The position numbers and the translations under genes were made by a program. Below the pieces are notes generated by a model, which was not told where the DNA came from, ran no database searches, and worked only from the letters and a program-made list of their open reading frames with translations. From positions 1,054,001-1,118,000 of the forward strand of contig NC_082620.1 of NCBI RefSeq assembly GCF_030936135.1: a DNA stretch of 64,000 bases. The letters run 5' to 3'. Source of the stretch: Gavia stellata. Lineage: Eukaryota; Chordata; Aves; Gaviiformes; Gaviidae. Within the stretch, counting starts at the first letter, position 1. Each line of letters begins with the position of its first letter. Of the stretch, positions 9,421 through 24,400 are shown one piece after another.

Positions 9421-12400
9421 TACCGCCGGGCCCCCCCGCCCCCGGGCCCTCTGCCTCCTCCCCGCCCCGGGCCTGCTCCCTCAGGGCCGCAGGGGACCCC
9501 AGGCCTCCCCCCCGCCCCCCTGCGTGGGGCTCGGGGGCTCCCCCCTTCCCTTCGCTGGGGCCCTCGCCCCCCGGGGCTGGGGGGGACCCCGCGTTCCTCC
9601 GCCCTCCCCGGAGGCTGGGGGAGCACCCCGCCCTTCCTGGGGCCCTCGGGGTCGATGGGGACCCCCGCCACATTCCCTTCTGTGGGGCCCCCGCCACATT
9701 CCCTTCTGTGGGGCCCCCGCCACATTCCCTTCTGTGGGGCCCCCGCCACATTCCCTTCTTTGGGACCCCCGCCACATTCCCTTCTTTGGGACCCCCGCCA
9801 CATTCCCTTCTTTGGGACCCCCGCCACATTCCCTTCTGTGGGACCCCCATTCCCCAGCGTTGCGGGGGGCCCTCTCCCTGCCTGGCTTCTCAGATATCGG
9901 GGACCCACCCCGGGGTTGTGGGTGACCCCTCTCCCTGCCTGGCTCCCCAGATGTAGGGGACCCACCCCGGGGTTGTGGGTGACCCCTCTCCCTGCCTGGC
10001 TTCTCAGATATCGGGGACTCCCCCGGGGTTGTGGGTGACCCCTCTCCCTGCCTGGCTCCCCACATGTAGGGGACCCACCCCAGAGTTGTGGGCAACCCCT
10101 CTCCCTGCCTGGCTCCTCAGATATTGGGGACCCACCCCAGGGTTGTGGGTGACCCTTCTCCCTGCCTGGCTTCTCAGATATCGGGGACTCCCCCAGGGTT
10201 GTGGGTGACCCCTCTCCCTGCCTGGCTCCCCACATGTAGGGGACCCAGCCCAGAGTTTTCGGTGACCCCTCTCCCTGCCTGGCTCCCCAGATGTAGGGGA
10301 TCTCCCTGGGTCCTGTACTCTTCCCTGAGTTCCCCCTTTTTGTGCCCCTCTAGTTCTGCATCCCTTGGGATCTCCTTCGTCTTCTCTAACCACTATTTTT
10401 AGGGGGTGTGGGGGATCGCTGTCCCACCCCATTCATGCTGTTTAGCATTATGAGGTCCCCCTTGTTGTCCTCATCCCCCACAGTCACCCCCTCAAGGGGC
10501 AACAGCGTCCCTTCTGCTGGGGGTGACAGTTGGGGCGGGTGCTGGTTCTACAGGAGGAACTGCCGGGGGAACCCCAACTGCCTGGTGGGCATCGGGGAGC
10601 ACGTCTGGCTGGGCGAGATAGACGAGAACAGCTTCCACAACATCGACGACCCCAATTGCGAGCGCCGCAAGAAGGTAGAACCCCCTTCCAAAAGCATCCC
10701 CTGTCCTTCCCGGTCCCAGGGGGAAGATGGGGATGAGGGGAGGTGGTACCTCGTGTCTCCCTGTAGCCAGAGAGTTTGGGATGCGGCTGTTTGTACGATG
10801 CCGGAGCGGCGTTTTCCCCACAAACAGCCGTAAAGTGGCCGCCCCAACTGCTGGATTTCTGCTTGCTCCTCCGCAGCGGCAAGTGATGACTGTTGCTTTC
10901 TCTCTTACGCCAGAACGCGTTCGTGGGCTTAACGAACCTCGGCGCCACGTGCTACGTGAACACTTTCTTGCAGATGTGGTTTCTTAACTTGGAGCTCCGA
11001 CAAGCCCTCTACTTGTGTCCCAGCACCTGCAGCGAGTATGCGACCGGAGAGGGCATCCCGAAAGACAAAGGTGGGTGGAAGCTGTGAACGGGAGTGGTTT
11101 TGCTCATTTTCTCCTAAAATTTTACATGTTGGCGTTGGCTTTGGGATAACGTTTATCGGCAGAGTCGATGGGTGAAGCTACAACTATTCATTTGATCTCC
11201 ACGCCGTTGTTTTTGAGTCCATCACCCGGCTTTTGGGAGTGAACCAACCTTTACCCGAGTCATTTCTTAAATCGGAGTGATCTGATCTGGTTGAAAAATC
11301 TGATTTGGGTTTGTTTCTTGCCGGGCCGCTTCCCAAACTGGTTCCCAGCTTAATGATGGTGCTGGGGGTGGAAGCACATGGGTTGGGACTGATCTGCACT
11401 ACCGTGGAGCCACATTCGTCCCATGGGAGGGTGAAAATTTGGGTCCCTGGTATAAATGAGGCTCCCAGTTGCCCACACAGCAGATGCGACGGCCTCAAGT
11501 GACATACCTTTATGTATGGTATGGCGCTATAGGTGCGCTCTGGGTCAGGGCAGCCGCCTGTTTTCTTCTGATTCTGTTTTTATGGTATTTTTAAATGATG
11601 TCTCGCCATTTAGGGTAAATAAGCTGTTGCTGCCGGTAATCGGTGCACGCTGCTTAAAGTCTTTGCTTGCAGCTCGTGCTCGGCACTGTGGGATATTTAC
11701 GGTTGGACTCGATGATCTTAAAAGGTCTTTTCCAAACTAAATGATTCTGTGATATTTGGCCTGTGCTGGGACTTCGCTGTCATCGCTGACATGAACCGCT
11801 TCCGTTCTCATGATAATATAAACCAGCTTTTAAAAATCATTTCTAATCGTCAAATTTACCCATACAAAGAAGGAACAAGCAAATTACTTGGAATAATTAT
11901 CTCTTGCCTTGAATTACTTGCTGTAACTTGTGCAACTTCTTGTTTTAATAGACTACGAGCCTCAGACCATTTGTGAACACCTCCAGTACTTGTTCGCCTT
12001 GCTGCAGAACAGCAAAAGGCGATACATCGATCCCTCTGGGTTTGTCAAAGCGCTGGGCTTGGACACGGGACAGCAGCAGGTAGGTTTGAGATGCGCCACT
12101 CGAATAACTACCTTCTTTAAAGCAGCGTGAAACTGCCCTTTTATGTTATTTTAGCATCTCTGCTGCTTGGTACAAACGCAAAGGGAGAAACGGTGCTCCG
12201 GGCTCTCCCCGTCGGTGTGGGAGATCAGGAGGAGCCCATGGAGATCAGGAGGAGCACCGGGAGCGATGGGATGGGGATAGGGAGTGTTGTTAGTGCCTGA
12301 TCGACCCCGGAACCATGCAGGGTGGGAGCTGAAGCTGCCAGGAGGGTCTTTTCGCAGGTGCTTTATGGGCTGCTCCTCCCAGGGCAGGAAAATACATGGC

Positions 12401-15400
12401 GGTAGGTAGTTCAGTGGGGTTTGAAGGGCCCTTGCAGGGCGAGAAGACGTTTGGTTGGGTCACCGAGAGCCAGCCAATGTCCAACGCGAGCGTGTGGGGC
12501 AGAGAAAGCGCGGTTAGAGAGGGGCGAGCGCCGCAGATGGGTCCTGTGGGGCTCTCACCGAAGTGGAAGAGGGCTCAGGAGAAGGGCAAGGCTTGAAAAT
12601 ACACTTTGAGAAATAAGAGAGAGATTGTTGGCAGAAGAACCCGAGCGCCGGCGCACGTTTCCTCGGGAGGATGCGGGAGGGGAAGGAAGCGGTCACTACT
12701 GACCTGTGATACTAAAGGACAGCTGGGAGAGGCCAAAGCCCCTTTGTTTTCAGAAGGGGAGAGGAAAGGAGAGCCAGGGTGGGAGAGGAAGGCCCTGAGA
12801 TGAGTGTGGGGAAGCTCCCAAGTCCTGCAGGAGGGGATGAATCCACAGGGCAGCTTCTCATTTTTGGGGTGTTTTTATTTTTCCTCTCACCTATAATGCA
12901 AGTAGGGACAGCTTGTATTGCGTGCTGAGCTTTGAAAAACGAGCATTAACGGGATAGAAAACTCAGCAGGAGGTTTTTTTTCTCTTCCAGAGCCCTGCGA
13001 GGAGCGGGGCAGAAGTCAAACCACCCGGCGCGGCTGGCCGGCAGCCAGGTTAACTCACACCGTGGTCTCACGCTGGGGGCCTCCTGCTCCTTTTAGGCAA
13101 ATTCCTCTTTTTCTTTAGTTCTCCCGACGGGTCTTTTTTCTATTCAGTGCACGCCGGAGCCTCCGTGCAGCCTGTGTGTAGAGCTCCGGGTAATTTGCGG
13201 TAAATTAGCGACAAGGTTGTGATTGGGCGTATTGTTAACGGACTTGGCTTTCTCTTCCAGGATGCCCAGGAGTTTTCAAAGCTGTTCATGTCGCTGCTGG
13301 AAGATACTTTATCCAAACAAAAAAACCCAGATGTTCGAAACATAGTGCAAAAGCAGTTCTGTGGAGAGTACGCCTATGTCACGGTGTAAGTATTTGGTCT
13401 TCAGGAAGAACCTTTCTGTAAATATTTAAATGTTTTAGAAAAAGTTGAGGGGGGAAAGATCTTTCCTAACAACCGGAGCAGGCAGGTAAGCTTCTGCCGA
13501 AACATTTTGTAAGAGGTTTTTTAGCTTTTAGGTTCCCTGGTTCTGTGCGCGTGGTGGTGTTGCAGTTCTCCAGCTGCTTTTAATCCTTTAATGAAAATTT
13601 ACCAATTAAACTTGCGAGTGAGTTAATGGAACGTAAAGTCCTGCAGCCAGAAAATGAAGTACTCGGGTGTTGTATTTTCATTCCTGTGTTGAGAGCCGTG
13701 GATTTCACCTCAAAACCAATGTAAAATGGTGTATGCGAGTTGTAAGCAGGTGCTCCTGGTTTTCCTGGTAGATGCTATCAGCCCGTTACCACCTTCTTGC
13801 AGAGTGTTTGTGGTGTAGAGGTGCGAACCACGTTAACTCTGACTTAAACAACTTTTTCTCCTGGTTTTATAGCTCACGGAGTAGTTTACTAGTGGATGGG
13901 GAGTTCAGACACATGAACCAGTGGACTGACCTCATGTGTTTTTGTCTTTTTTTTTTTTAATCCTAGCTGCAACCAGTGTGGCAGGGAGTCCAAACTCGTG
14001 TCTAAATTTTATGAGCTGGAGTTAAACATCCAAGGGCACAAGCAGTTGACAGACTGTATAACGGAGTTTCTTAAGGTATGAGCTCGTTGTTTTTTCAGTC
14101 CTGCTATTCTTAACAAGGTGTTTTAATTCCTTTTGTCAATTAACAGCCTTTGAGGTTGGTATCGGAGCGAAGAGAGTGAGTTGTCTCTGAGTTGTCTGGG
14201 TGAGATACATGCAAAAGGAAATGTTTTTTTCTGCGGACCCAGAAAATGAGCCGTGCGAGCAAGGAGTGGCTCAGGACAGGAGGGTAGCACAAGCTCAGGA
14301 CAGGAGGGTAGCACAACCCCATGTTAGGGCTTTAAAGAGCACTTGAAAGTCGCATGTTTAGTTAAAATACTTTCCCAGCAAAGTTGGGGAAAAAGTCCCC
14401 CGAGGTCTGACAAAAAGTCCCTGCGAGCTTTGTCATGGATAGCGCCGGGAGAATGGCTGCTTTTTGTGTTTTCTGTATCGGTGCTCATCTGCATAGCAGC
14501 AGGAGACATTCCCCGCTCTAAAACGTGCTCTCAAAAATACTAGAAAAGGCCAGGAATAGCTGCAGGTACAGCTGCAAGTGCTCTTAATTCGACTTGAAAA
14601 TTTGCCTAGATCTTAAGATCCGGCATATTAAAGGTTCGAGGTGTGGATTCAACTAAAAAATATGTCGGGCAGAACTAACCTGAAACGTGACTCTGTACCT
14701 GAGCTGTCTGGCGGTTGGGCAGTGGCTTCGCTGATGCGCTCAGCAAACCGGTTGCTCTGCTTGCGGAAGGTCTGCTATGAAAAAAGACTGGTTTGTGTAC
14801 CCGCATTAAAATCCTGAAATGGTGAACTTCAAGTTTCTCTGCTCCTCCTTCAAATGAAACAAGCCGGTGACCTTGTTTAGGGCAGTTGGGGTTCTCCCCT
14901 GGCCTCATCCTGCTATTGGATCTACTTAGGCGTAGACAGCGACTCTTACAAGGTGATGTTTGTTTGGCTGAGCACAAGAGGGTTGTAGTTTCCAGGCTTA
15001 AGTGTGGCTTTACATTAACTTGGTCCATGTGAGCTCGTAAAAGGGTGATTTAATGATTTTCGTTTTCCATAGCCCTCCGTATAAACCAACGCAGTCAAGT
15101 GGAGAGCAAACCTGACAGTCTTGTAAGCGACCTGAGAACAGGGCTTGATTTGGTCTAAAATTTTCCTTAAAGTGAGAGCAGCCCACTATGGCCACGCTGT
15201 AAAGCGCATTTATTAGCGTGCATTTTTCACTAAGAGATTAGTTTTGGAAAGCAGCTGGGTAGAGACTTAAATGGTTAAAATAACTATCGTGCTTTTCAGT
15301 CTCCAGCTGTTGAGTAGCTTGGACTGGTTGACTTTTCAGTGGTAACCTGTTCTCAAGATGTTTCTTTCTGCCTCCCCTCCCCGCTCAGGAAGAAAAATTA

Positions 15401-18400
15401 GAAGGGGACAATCGTTATTTTTGCGAAACTTGTCAGAGTAAGCAGAATGCCACGAGGAAGATCAGGCTGCTAAGTCTTCCCTGCACGCTCAACCTGCAGC
15501 TGATGCGTTTCGTGTTTGACAGGTAAGCCTGTCGCTGGAGAGCACGCTGTTAAAGTGGGAGCTCCCTGGGTTGCGTGGAAGCTCTTTGGGAAGTCATCTG
15601 CTCTGCTCTTTCTGCGTTGATTTGAGAGATTGATGATTGAGTGCGTGCGTGGGCTGCTCTGGGGACGCTCGGTGGGTTTCAAGGGGAGTTATTTTGAGGT
15701 GTGAACTGCTATTGCTCTCCCCTGAACCAAAGCTTTGCCTCCGCACAGACAAACTGGCCATAAGAAAAAGCTCAACACCTACATCGGCTTCTCTGAGCTG
15801 CTTGACATGGAGCCTTTTATGGAACAAAAAAGTGAGTTTTGTGTGCTGTGTTTCATTAACTTTACCTGCCGCCCCTCGGCAGATGAGAGGAGATCTCCTC
15901 TGAATCCCCTTTTTGATGGAAAATTACATCAAGAGTTGTTTGAAGCCCACGTTTCAAATAACTGCCTTGCTAAGTGGGTTGTGGAAGCCGCAACCCACTT
16001 AACGAGGTCTGGGAGAGATGCGAGTTCAAGTGCAGTCTTTGTCCGCTGCCTTGCGAAAACATTAAGTGCTAGGAAAGAAAAGATTTGTGCTGTTTCGTCC
16101 AGAGTGCTCCATAACTGCTGCTTTCCTTCCAGATGGCGTCTACGTGTATGAACTTAGTGCCGTCCTCATACACCGCGGTGTGAGTGCGTACTCCGGGCAC
16201 TACATCGCCCACGTGAAGGATCCGCAGACAGGCGAGTGGTACAAGTTTAACGACGAAGACATAGAAAAGATGGAGGGGAAGAAACTGCAGTTGGGGATTG
16301 AGGAAGATCTAGGTAAAACCTTTAAGTTGTGAGTGCCCTTTTAAAATAACTCTTTTCACCAAAAACACGGAGGCTGAATACGTGGAGACCCTGTTACTCT
16401 TAAAACAAAAATGCTCCTACACGTACTGTCACATCTTAGGAGTAACGTGTGAAGCGGCAATTCTGTTAATTGCAGCCAGATTTTCTTCGTTTCAGCCCCG
16501 TGTGAGTGTTTACGCACACCTCGTGATCAGTTCCTCTGCTCTAGTATTTCTCTTGCCTGCCGCACAGCAGATAAGACACCGATAACTCGGGCAGCAGTTG
16601 CCTATCGGGATGAGACAGGCAAGTTGATGCTTCCTTGGCCGGTGTGCAAAAGGAGGCTTAGGAACAGATAACGAGGTTACTTTCAGTTTCCTTAACACAT
16701 TATGTTTTTATTTCCACTGAGGTGTTTTACTTGGAGAGTCTCCGTAAAAAAAAAAAAAGGAAAAAAATTCTCGATCCAAATAATGGCTTGGAAACCAAAA
16801 TAGCCTTTTTACTTTGAACTCTTTACTTCTCCTTTGTGCTCTTCTGTTCTGCTGTTGTTGGCTCATCTTGTGCCGGTGTCCTGGTGCTGCCCAGATAACC
16901 ATGTTCCCTGGACAAGACAAGGTCTTGATTTCTTGGAGAGCTTGGGCTGAGGCCGGACCTGTGGGTTTCTCGGTCTGCAGTCAATATATAGGAGTGGTTC
17001 AGCGTTAAATTGGCATTTTGAGTGCTCGGATTTGCAGTCGCTCAGTGGTCCTTAGTGCAAGATGCTTTACAGTATCGGGAAACGGGGGAGTTAATGCCAG
17101 AAATTTCACTGACGGTGCAAGCAGTCCATTCCCAGAAACACTGGCCCACCAGGATGCCCGTGCTTTGCTGCAATTGGACTTTATGACATGTTGTCTTTCT
17201 TTAAAGCATCCTTAATTAACAGCTTAATGAAAAGACACCCTCAGATGTATTTGCTCCCTTAGTTTGTTGTAAAGCCACGTCAGCCTGAGCACGCCCTCGA
17301 GCAGGCGTGGGGTATTAGCCTCCCTCTCCCATTTTCTTCCGTGCACGCATCTGCATGATGCCGCTTTATTTTCAGTTCTCTTGCTAGTGAACACCTTCTT
17401 GCATTTCATCACGACGTACATAAACGCTGGCTGCCACCGGAGCAGCTTTGTCATCCTGTTAATGTTTGACTACCGCTTGCTTGCAACCAAATTGTGAAGC
17501 TGGCTAGACATCTAGTGGTGTAAGATAGGAAAATAAGCCCCAAAAGGAAGAAGTAAGAGCTTCTCAGCCTTTCTTTTTAACCTCCCGAGTTACCCAGCCT
17601 AGCAAAATTAGATGCAAATAAACCGCTGTGGCCTCGATCTTGTAAAGGTTTATGCTTAACCGCAAGTAAGTATTCTTGCTGAAATACAAGGCTGCGTGAA
17701 GAATATAAGTAAAGCGTGTTTAGAAGCCGCTGTAGGCTGAGAGCCTTAATATTTTTATCAAGTGCTGATGTTATTTGCCTACTCCAAGCAAAACTGAGAC
17801 TCTTCTGTGTTACAAATGCATGCAACAGCAGGAGAAGGTCGGTAACGTAAAGCAGAGGTCTGCTGTGGGGGAGAGTCCTGCGGCCTGGCCACGCAGATGG
17901 GAACAATTTAGAAAATATTTGGAGAAAATGCAAATAAAGATCATCTAGGAAGTCCCCTGGACGGTGTGGTGGGAGAGGCACGTGAATTTTTCCAGAATTT
18001 GGGAAAGACCATTTTCTTAATATTTCAGTGTTTCATTTAGAGTTTGACCTATGGAGTTCCTTGAGTTTTTTTTTTCTTTTAAAAGAATGGTTGCTTTTTT
18101 TGAAGCTGCAGCTGTAGAGAAGTGTTTTTTCCTCGCCCAGCAGTCTATCTGGAAACAGCAACTTTTGCAACACGAGTTTACATCGCACCACCAGCTGCTC
18201 TGACATGACCGTTTCCGCTGCTGTTCACTCCCTAAAAGCTTTGTTGCCCAACAGAAGGGCGCGTGTTTTTTCACATACGCAATCACCTGTAAATAAGATT
18301 TTTCTCCCCTGAGGGTTTGACGGTGTTCTTTGGTGTCAGGACGCCAGAACAAGAGGTGAGGGGAGAAAGGATGTTTTTGCAAGAGCTGCCTTTGGCTCGG

Positions 18401-21400
18401 TGAGGTTTAACTGGGGAGAGAAGAAAGGCTCTTGTAGAGAGCAGTTCAGAGCAGGCTCCTAATTTTAGTCCCTTTGAACTACCCTGCCTCCAGAAACGCT
18501 GGAGGGATTTGGGTCTTTCTTCGGGATACTATTTTGGCTCATGCCAAGCCCAGTGCTTGGCAAAAAGAGGCCTGGCAGAGCGCAGCAGGGAGAGGGAAGC
18601 CGGCTAGGTGGCAAACTCGTCCCGTTAACGGAGAATCAGTAAGCGAGCTTGTGTGTTTATTATGTTTTGCCTTCTGTACCACAGCGGAACCTTCTAAATC
18701 CCAGACTCGTAAACCTAAGTGCGGGAAAGGGACGCACTGCTCGCGCAATGCTTACATGCTGGTATACAGGCTGCAAACCCGGGAGAAATCTCTGACAGTC
18801 GAAGTACCAGGTAAGTGAGCTTTGACTCTCCTGGCCTCTCCATCTCGTCTTGTGGTGGTCCAGGTGGGCCAGGAGTCGGGGTTTTGCTCGAAGCCCCTTT
18901 TTTGACCGCTGTCCATGAGCCCCCAAAGTTGCCGCATGGCAACTCAGTGTTGTGACCAGTGAAACCCCTGGGCTTTCCTAGAACTGAAATAATACTAGCC
19001 TGATGATCCCACCCCTGTGCCTGCTCAGACCTCGCTATCTTAACCAGCGAGACGAGATGGGAAGGGGTTAGGAGGAGCCGCGTGAGGCGGCGGGAGCATT
19101 GGGATTAGCAGCCGGGATCCCAGAGGAACCGCTCAGGTTCCTGAAGGCGAAGGAGAAGAGCGTGGTTAAATGTCATTGGCGGTGCATGTACTGTGCTGGA
19201 GGTGAATAATCCTGACAGATGTCAGGTTTCTTCTGCGAGTGCTTAATCTTTGCCATATTGAGAATAAACGACTTGAAACTAAGAGGATGCAAGCCCTTAA
19301 CAGGAGTTTTGCATGAGCGCGTTCGTGTCTTGCTTTAGAATTACTGGGGGTGGCAGAAATCCCTGTAGGTTTGGCCTGTGGATTTAATGATGCTTCGTGT
19401 TTGCGTGCTACTCGATTAGAAGTATTAATTAGGCCCCTGGTGCTGATGGGGATGGAGGTGTGTTCCACCTTCTTCCCTCTTCTGCGAAGCAGGAACGGCG
19501 GAGGTCGCGCATCCCCTTTGGACCTCCGCTGTTTGGATGCAGAGGGGGTAAATCATACAGCTTTTTACCCCCTAATAACAGCACCAAACCTTTCCCAGCC
19601 CCACCACCACTAAAACCCATCCTCCGAGCCACACAGCTTTGGGAATTAGTGCTAATTCCTGCCTCAGATCTGCATTTTCAGTCTATTTCCTGAGCTCTCT
19701 TGCGCTCCCTTTCCTCCTACCCCTCTGCCCAAAACAATAACTCGGCAAAAGTCTCTCCACCCAGCTCCAAATTCCTGTGCAGCCCTGTGGTTGCCTTTGT
19801 TTCACGTGGAAGCCTGCCAGGGAACAGGGAGCGAAGGGCAGCAGTCGAGCCGTGCGGTTGCGGGGAGGTTTCATGCAACTGTAAATTTGAGGCATTTTGC
19901 TTTGATGCTGTTAAAAGCGGCTTTTCCGGGACAGTGGAGAGACGTAACTTGGCTCTGACCTCAAGGGGGTCAAGCTGGTTGTTTTTTAATACTGTGTATT
20001 CTCCCAAGGTGGATATTGTGCTCTCTGGCTGCACAAGTGTTAACCTTTCTGGAAATATTTTAGCTCTTCAAAATACTGCTAAATAGGAAAAGGCTGCAGA
20101 TAAGCAGTGCTTTCCCCCCCTGTTACACCAGCCCTGTGAGGGAAGTGTTTTATCTTCTTTTTTACCCTCCTGAGGTTTGGTTTGTTTGGGTTTTTTCCAC
20201 CGGCGGCAACAAAAATTCCCATTCCCCGCACCTTCCCATTGACACCAGGATCTGCCCCGGTTTATCTCCCATCTCCTGAGGGCTTTTTGCCCTTGGGTTT
20301 GCAACGGGCTCGGTCCCTCTCGCTGAGATCGAGCGTACTCGTGGGGCTGCACGTCAGGACAGGCTTCAGGTGTATCCATAGGGTGAAAAGCTCTTGCTTC
20401 TGCCCTGGGAATGACGGGTCCTTGGCAGCAGAGAGGAGCTGCTCTCGGTGGGAGGCAGAGAAATGGCTGGAGCGAGAGGAATAGCAGGGAGGGATTGAAG
20501 CAGGCAGCAAAGCGTCCTGCCGTGCTCTGGCTCTGCAGCCTCTCACCAAACCCCGTTGCACTTCGCACGACTGCCAGCACTTGGCGTAGGCTCGTTAGCA
20601 AGCAAAGGATTTCTCTTAACGCAGCAACCAACCCTGAGTAAATTATTTTCTTGAGCGACGTTGTATCGCGCCAGATAGCTGCACTTAACCATCTACAACC
20701 ATAAATATTGGAGAGAGCAATGTCCCTGCGCTTGGCTTTCGGAAAGACCTCATGTGTTGGTAGCTGCGTGGGGGAATTTTTAGGCTTGCTTGTTATCCCC
20801 AGATAACCGATCACAGGGATAATTAACATAATTGGTATTTTTCCTTGAAATGATGGCTTTTTCTTCTTTCCCAACAGCTTTCCTGCAGGAGCTGGTAGAG
20901 CGCGATAACTGCAAGTTTGAGGAGTGGTGCAACGAAATGGCTGAGATGCGCAAACAGAGCGTGGCCAGAGGCAAAATCAAACACGAAGAGGTGAAGGAGC
21001 TCTACAAAAGGTTACCCGCTGAAGCTGGTCTGTAAGATATTGTGGTAGTATTTTGTAGTAGACCGTTGTTAAGATTAATAATGTTTTGTAACTAACCCAC
21101 AACTCGCTTCTGTGGCCTGAATGCTTAGCTGGAAGGCATTCGCTGCAGCCTGCTCAGAAGAGGAGAGCTATCGCTGTCTTTTGTTGCTGTGTGCATGCTT
21201 AGGATTTGCTTTCCCTCTCTTGTTTTTCTGCCTTAACCTATTTTTCTGCTTTTTTTCCTCATTCTAATGGCCTCTGGCGTCGCTAATTCCCTCTTGCTCC
21301 TTCCCCATCAGTCAGTCTCCTGTGTGCTTCCATGCATCGTGACTGTTTTCTTCTGCCCGGTGAGCAGCTCGTCTCGTTAGCAGTTAGTAGCATCGAGGCA

Positions 21401-24400
21401 GAGTAACTGGCCAGTCTCAAATTGCCAACTCACGTCAAGGTTGGGAGCTGTTGATCCGAATTAATCGGCAGGTAACAGGGTATGAGAATGCCTGGCCTCC
21501 AGCAGAAAATGATTTGATTCATCCCCGCCAGTGCTTCGAAGCCCTGTGTCTAAGCTTCGTAGTCCGTCCAATGAGTGACTGGGGTTAATCCTTTCCTGCT
21601 GCTCCTTGTGTCTTGTCACCTTAGCATGTCTGAGCACAACGTTTTTTATTTCCCCCCTTGTTTTTCTCTCCTGTCTCCCTCAAAACGAGCGTAGGGGCAC
21701 TTGCTCTGTCCATCCAGCGTGGGGAATTTCTTTCCACTACGTGCAACTCGTAAAATCTCCAGGACGTTTGTAATTAAAGACTTTAAAATGCTTTTAACTG
21801 TGTAGCCTGTTAGACAATTTGATTTTTAGCTTTTTAATATTCATTGCTCAATGCTCAGAACCAGCAGTGAGACTCGAGTAGCCGAAAAGCAGACTTCTCA
21901 GCTCCCGTAAATGTCTGCCTCTTCAGTTTACCAACCTGGGTTTGCAGAGAATGGGCGCTTAACTCACAAACAGGAGAGTGTTGCAGCTCATCTTGCCGAG
22001 TCCCCCCAAGTCTGAGCGGTGCTAAAACGTCCCCGTTAAATCAGAGTTGTGGTGGAGGTATGAATCTGCCATGAGTCACCGTTAAAAAGGAGCAACAAGC
22101 ACAACTCCGGTGTGTTTTCTCTCCCCCTTAGCAGAAACAGGCTAGGTTGCTCTCAGCGTTTCTAACGCGACAGAGGAATAAATCTCAAAAAGATGATTTT
22201 TACAGGTGCAGGCAGAGCTCCTCTGCCCCAATTTGAGGATGGCAGGACCTGAAGCGCTGCCCTGAGGGCACCCACTACCTGCTGCTGGGCACGTCCTGGG
22301 CACAGCAGCTTGCTAGCACAGCTGGAGGCGGCGTTATCCCAGAGCTGCTCTGGGTCTGATCCCGCAGGAGCTCGGGACTCTCTCTGCAGCTGTGCAGAGA
22401 CATTTTCTGCCAGCTTTGTGCAGCCTGCCCCAGAAAAACGTACTTTCCATGGGAGGCAGCTTTCATCCCAAACTAGCAAACCATTTCTGACAGCGTTGCA
22501 ATTCTCTGGAGGTCATGGCTGTGTATCTGTGATGGTGTTGTGTAAGATGAAAATACTGCTGATTTATCCTGCAGAGGAGGGAGGGTTTGAAGCCCGGTTT
22601 CACAAAGATCCAGTGCAAGCTGGAGGACAAAGTATTTTCCTGTAGCTTCTCTGTTGCTCCTTTGTATGAAACATTAAGGATTTGTGTTCATTTGATAAAT
22701 GTAACTAACGGTTACGTTTCCCCTCGGTTTCAGAGCTGCCCTCCTCACGTCAGCAGAATGGGTTTAATTTCCTCTTAATTTCCGAGTCATCTCGCAGAAG
22801 GGTTTCCACATCACTACTGCATCTCGGGATCGAGATACAGGGCTTTCACCCAAAGCTATTTCACCGCTCATACAGACGCTGACCCGCTCCTGAACTTTGG
22901 CTTTGTGCGAGGTGTTTCTCCTTTAGCAAACAAGGGCGAGCCTGCCGCTCTGTTTCAAAAAAACAAATAACGCTCACGCTAAAAAATTTGAGCGAGTTTC
23001 CATTTGCACTGTAAATCTTAAAACGTGCGAGTGTTTCTTGCCTGGAGTTGTAAGAGCAGCCCAGAATAACACTGAAATTTTGGGCGCTGAAGGGATGGGG
23101 CGAACGCTGACCTCGTCTCTTTGCTGTTGTTGCCTTTTATTTTCTAATTTAACCGGATGAGCTTGCTCCGTCATAGAAAGAGCTTTTAATGTGTGATTGT
23201 AGTTTAAATAGTATATTTGTCCCTCGATGGACAATAGGAAAGCCTTCCCCTTTCCCCAACTACTCTCCAATAAACCCCTAAAGGTTCAGCAGTCTGAAAG
23301 CACTCCTGCTTGGAGTGCTCTGCTGTTTCATATTGATTGCTTGAATTCAAAATGACCGCTTGTTCTTGCATATCTTAATTTCGCGTGGCTCCTGTCTTCT
23401 AAATCTGCGATACCAAGATGGCAATTGGATGAGGGAAGCTGTATTAGATGTTTGAAAACTTGTACTGCAGAGATTTAATCAACAGTGATAGCCTGTTAAT
23501 CTTTAAAAGTACTGTTGAATATCAGAGTAATTATAAAATACCATCTGCTGTATTGTGTATTAGCTGACACGTACGGGCTTGTTTCTCTTCGTGTTTTTCC
23601 CCTACCAGGTTCCCCGTACGACTTCATCTCTCTCGAATGGTTGCAGAAATGGCTGGATGAGTCTACTCCTCCAAAACCTATAGATAACACAGCCTGCCTG
23701 TGCTCCCATGGCAAACTCCATCCGGATAAAATATCCATTATGAAGAGGATATCAGAGTATGTGGCCGACTTCTTCTACAGGAGATATGGAGGAGGGCCCC
23801 GGCTGAATGGTAAGGCGTCGGGCTAGAAAATGCCCTCTCCAAGTCACGTTCTCATGTGCGGGCCAGAAAATGCCCTCTCCCAAGTCACGTTCTCATGTGT
23901 GGGCCAGAAAATGCCCTCTCCCAAGTCACGTTCTCATGTGCTGAACGTGTTTTAGAGCCTTGTTCTGGTCCTAGCCCCATTTTGAGCCATCCTTTATCAT
24001 CGTAACTTTATTTCTGCGCATAGCTTTTGTGCTGCGCTCTTATTTCCAAGTGTTGGTGGTTTGTTTTTTTAATATTGCTTAATTACGTTGGCATTGAAAC
24101 AAATACAGTTAGTCTGATTGCAGGGTCTCTTTCAGACCTGAGTTCTGCTCTGTCTAGGAAGAGCTGTGCGTGGAGGAATTTCTGAGAAAGCAATGGTGCA
24201 TTTAGCTTAGAAAACATAATACTTGGATGGTTTTATGAAGTTGATTCTAGAAAGTAACAAAACTTGTACATGCAACCCCCCCAGACTGTTCAAAACGATT
24301 TTCCGTGCCTGCAGCACCTACAGAGCTTGCGTGGGCAGCGTTCCGTGGAGCGTGCGGATCTGTGCTGCCTCTTGCCTGCAGCCCGCGCTCCGGAGCAGCG

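Larger units (their letters stand above)
11071..20877 (+). other. USP48: USP48 introns 3-10, mostly unique sequence
   Basis: Introns between exons 3 and 11 (11071-11951, 12080-13260, 13386-13966, 14076-15388, 15523-15748, 15832-16132, 16313-18684, 18811-20877). Apart from the CR1 fragment at 11,699-11,751 I see no gene, RNA or array here. Composition is moderate, with occasional poly-A/T runs such as 16,746-16,757. Open frames are short and lack conservation cues. Confidence 0.7.
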
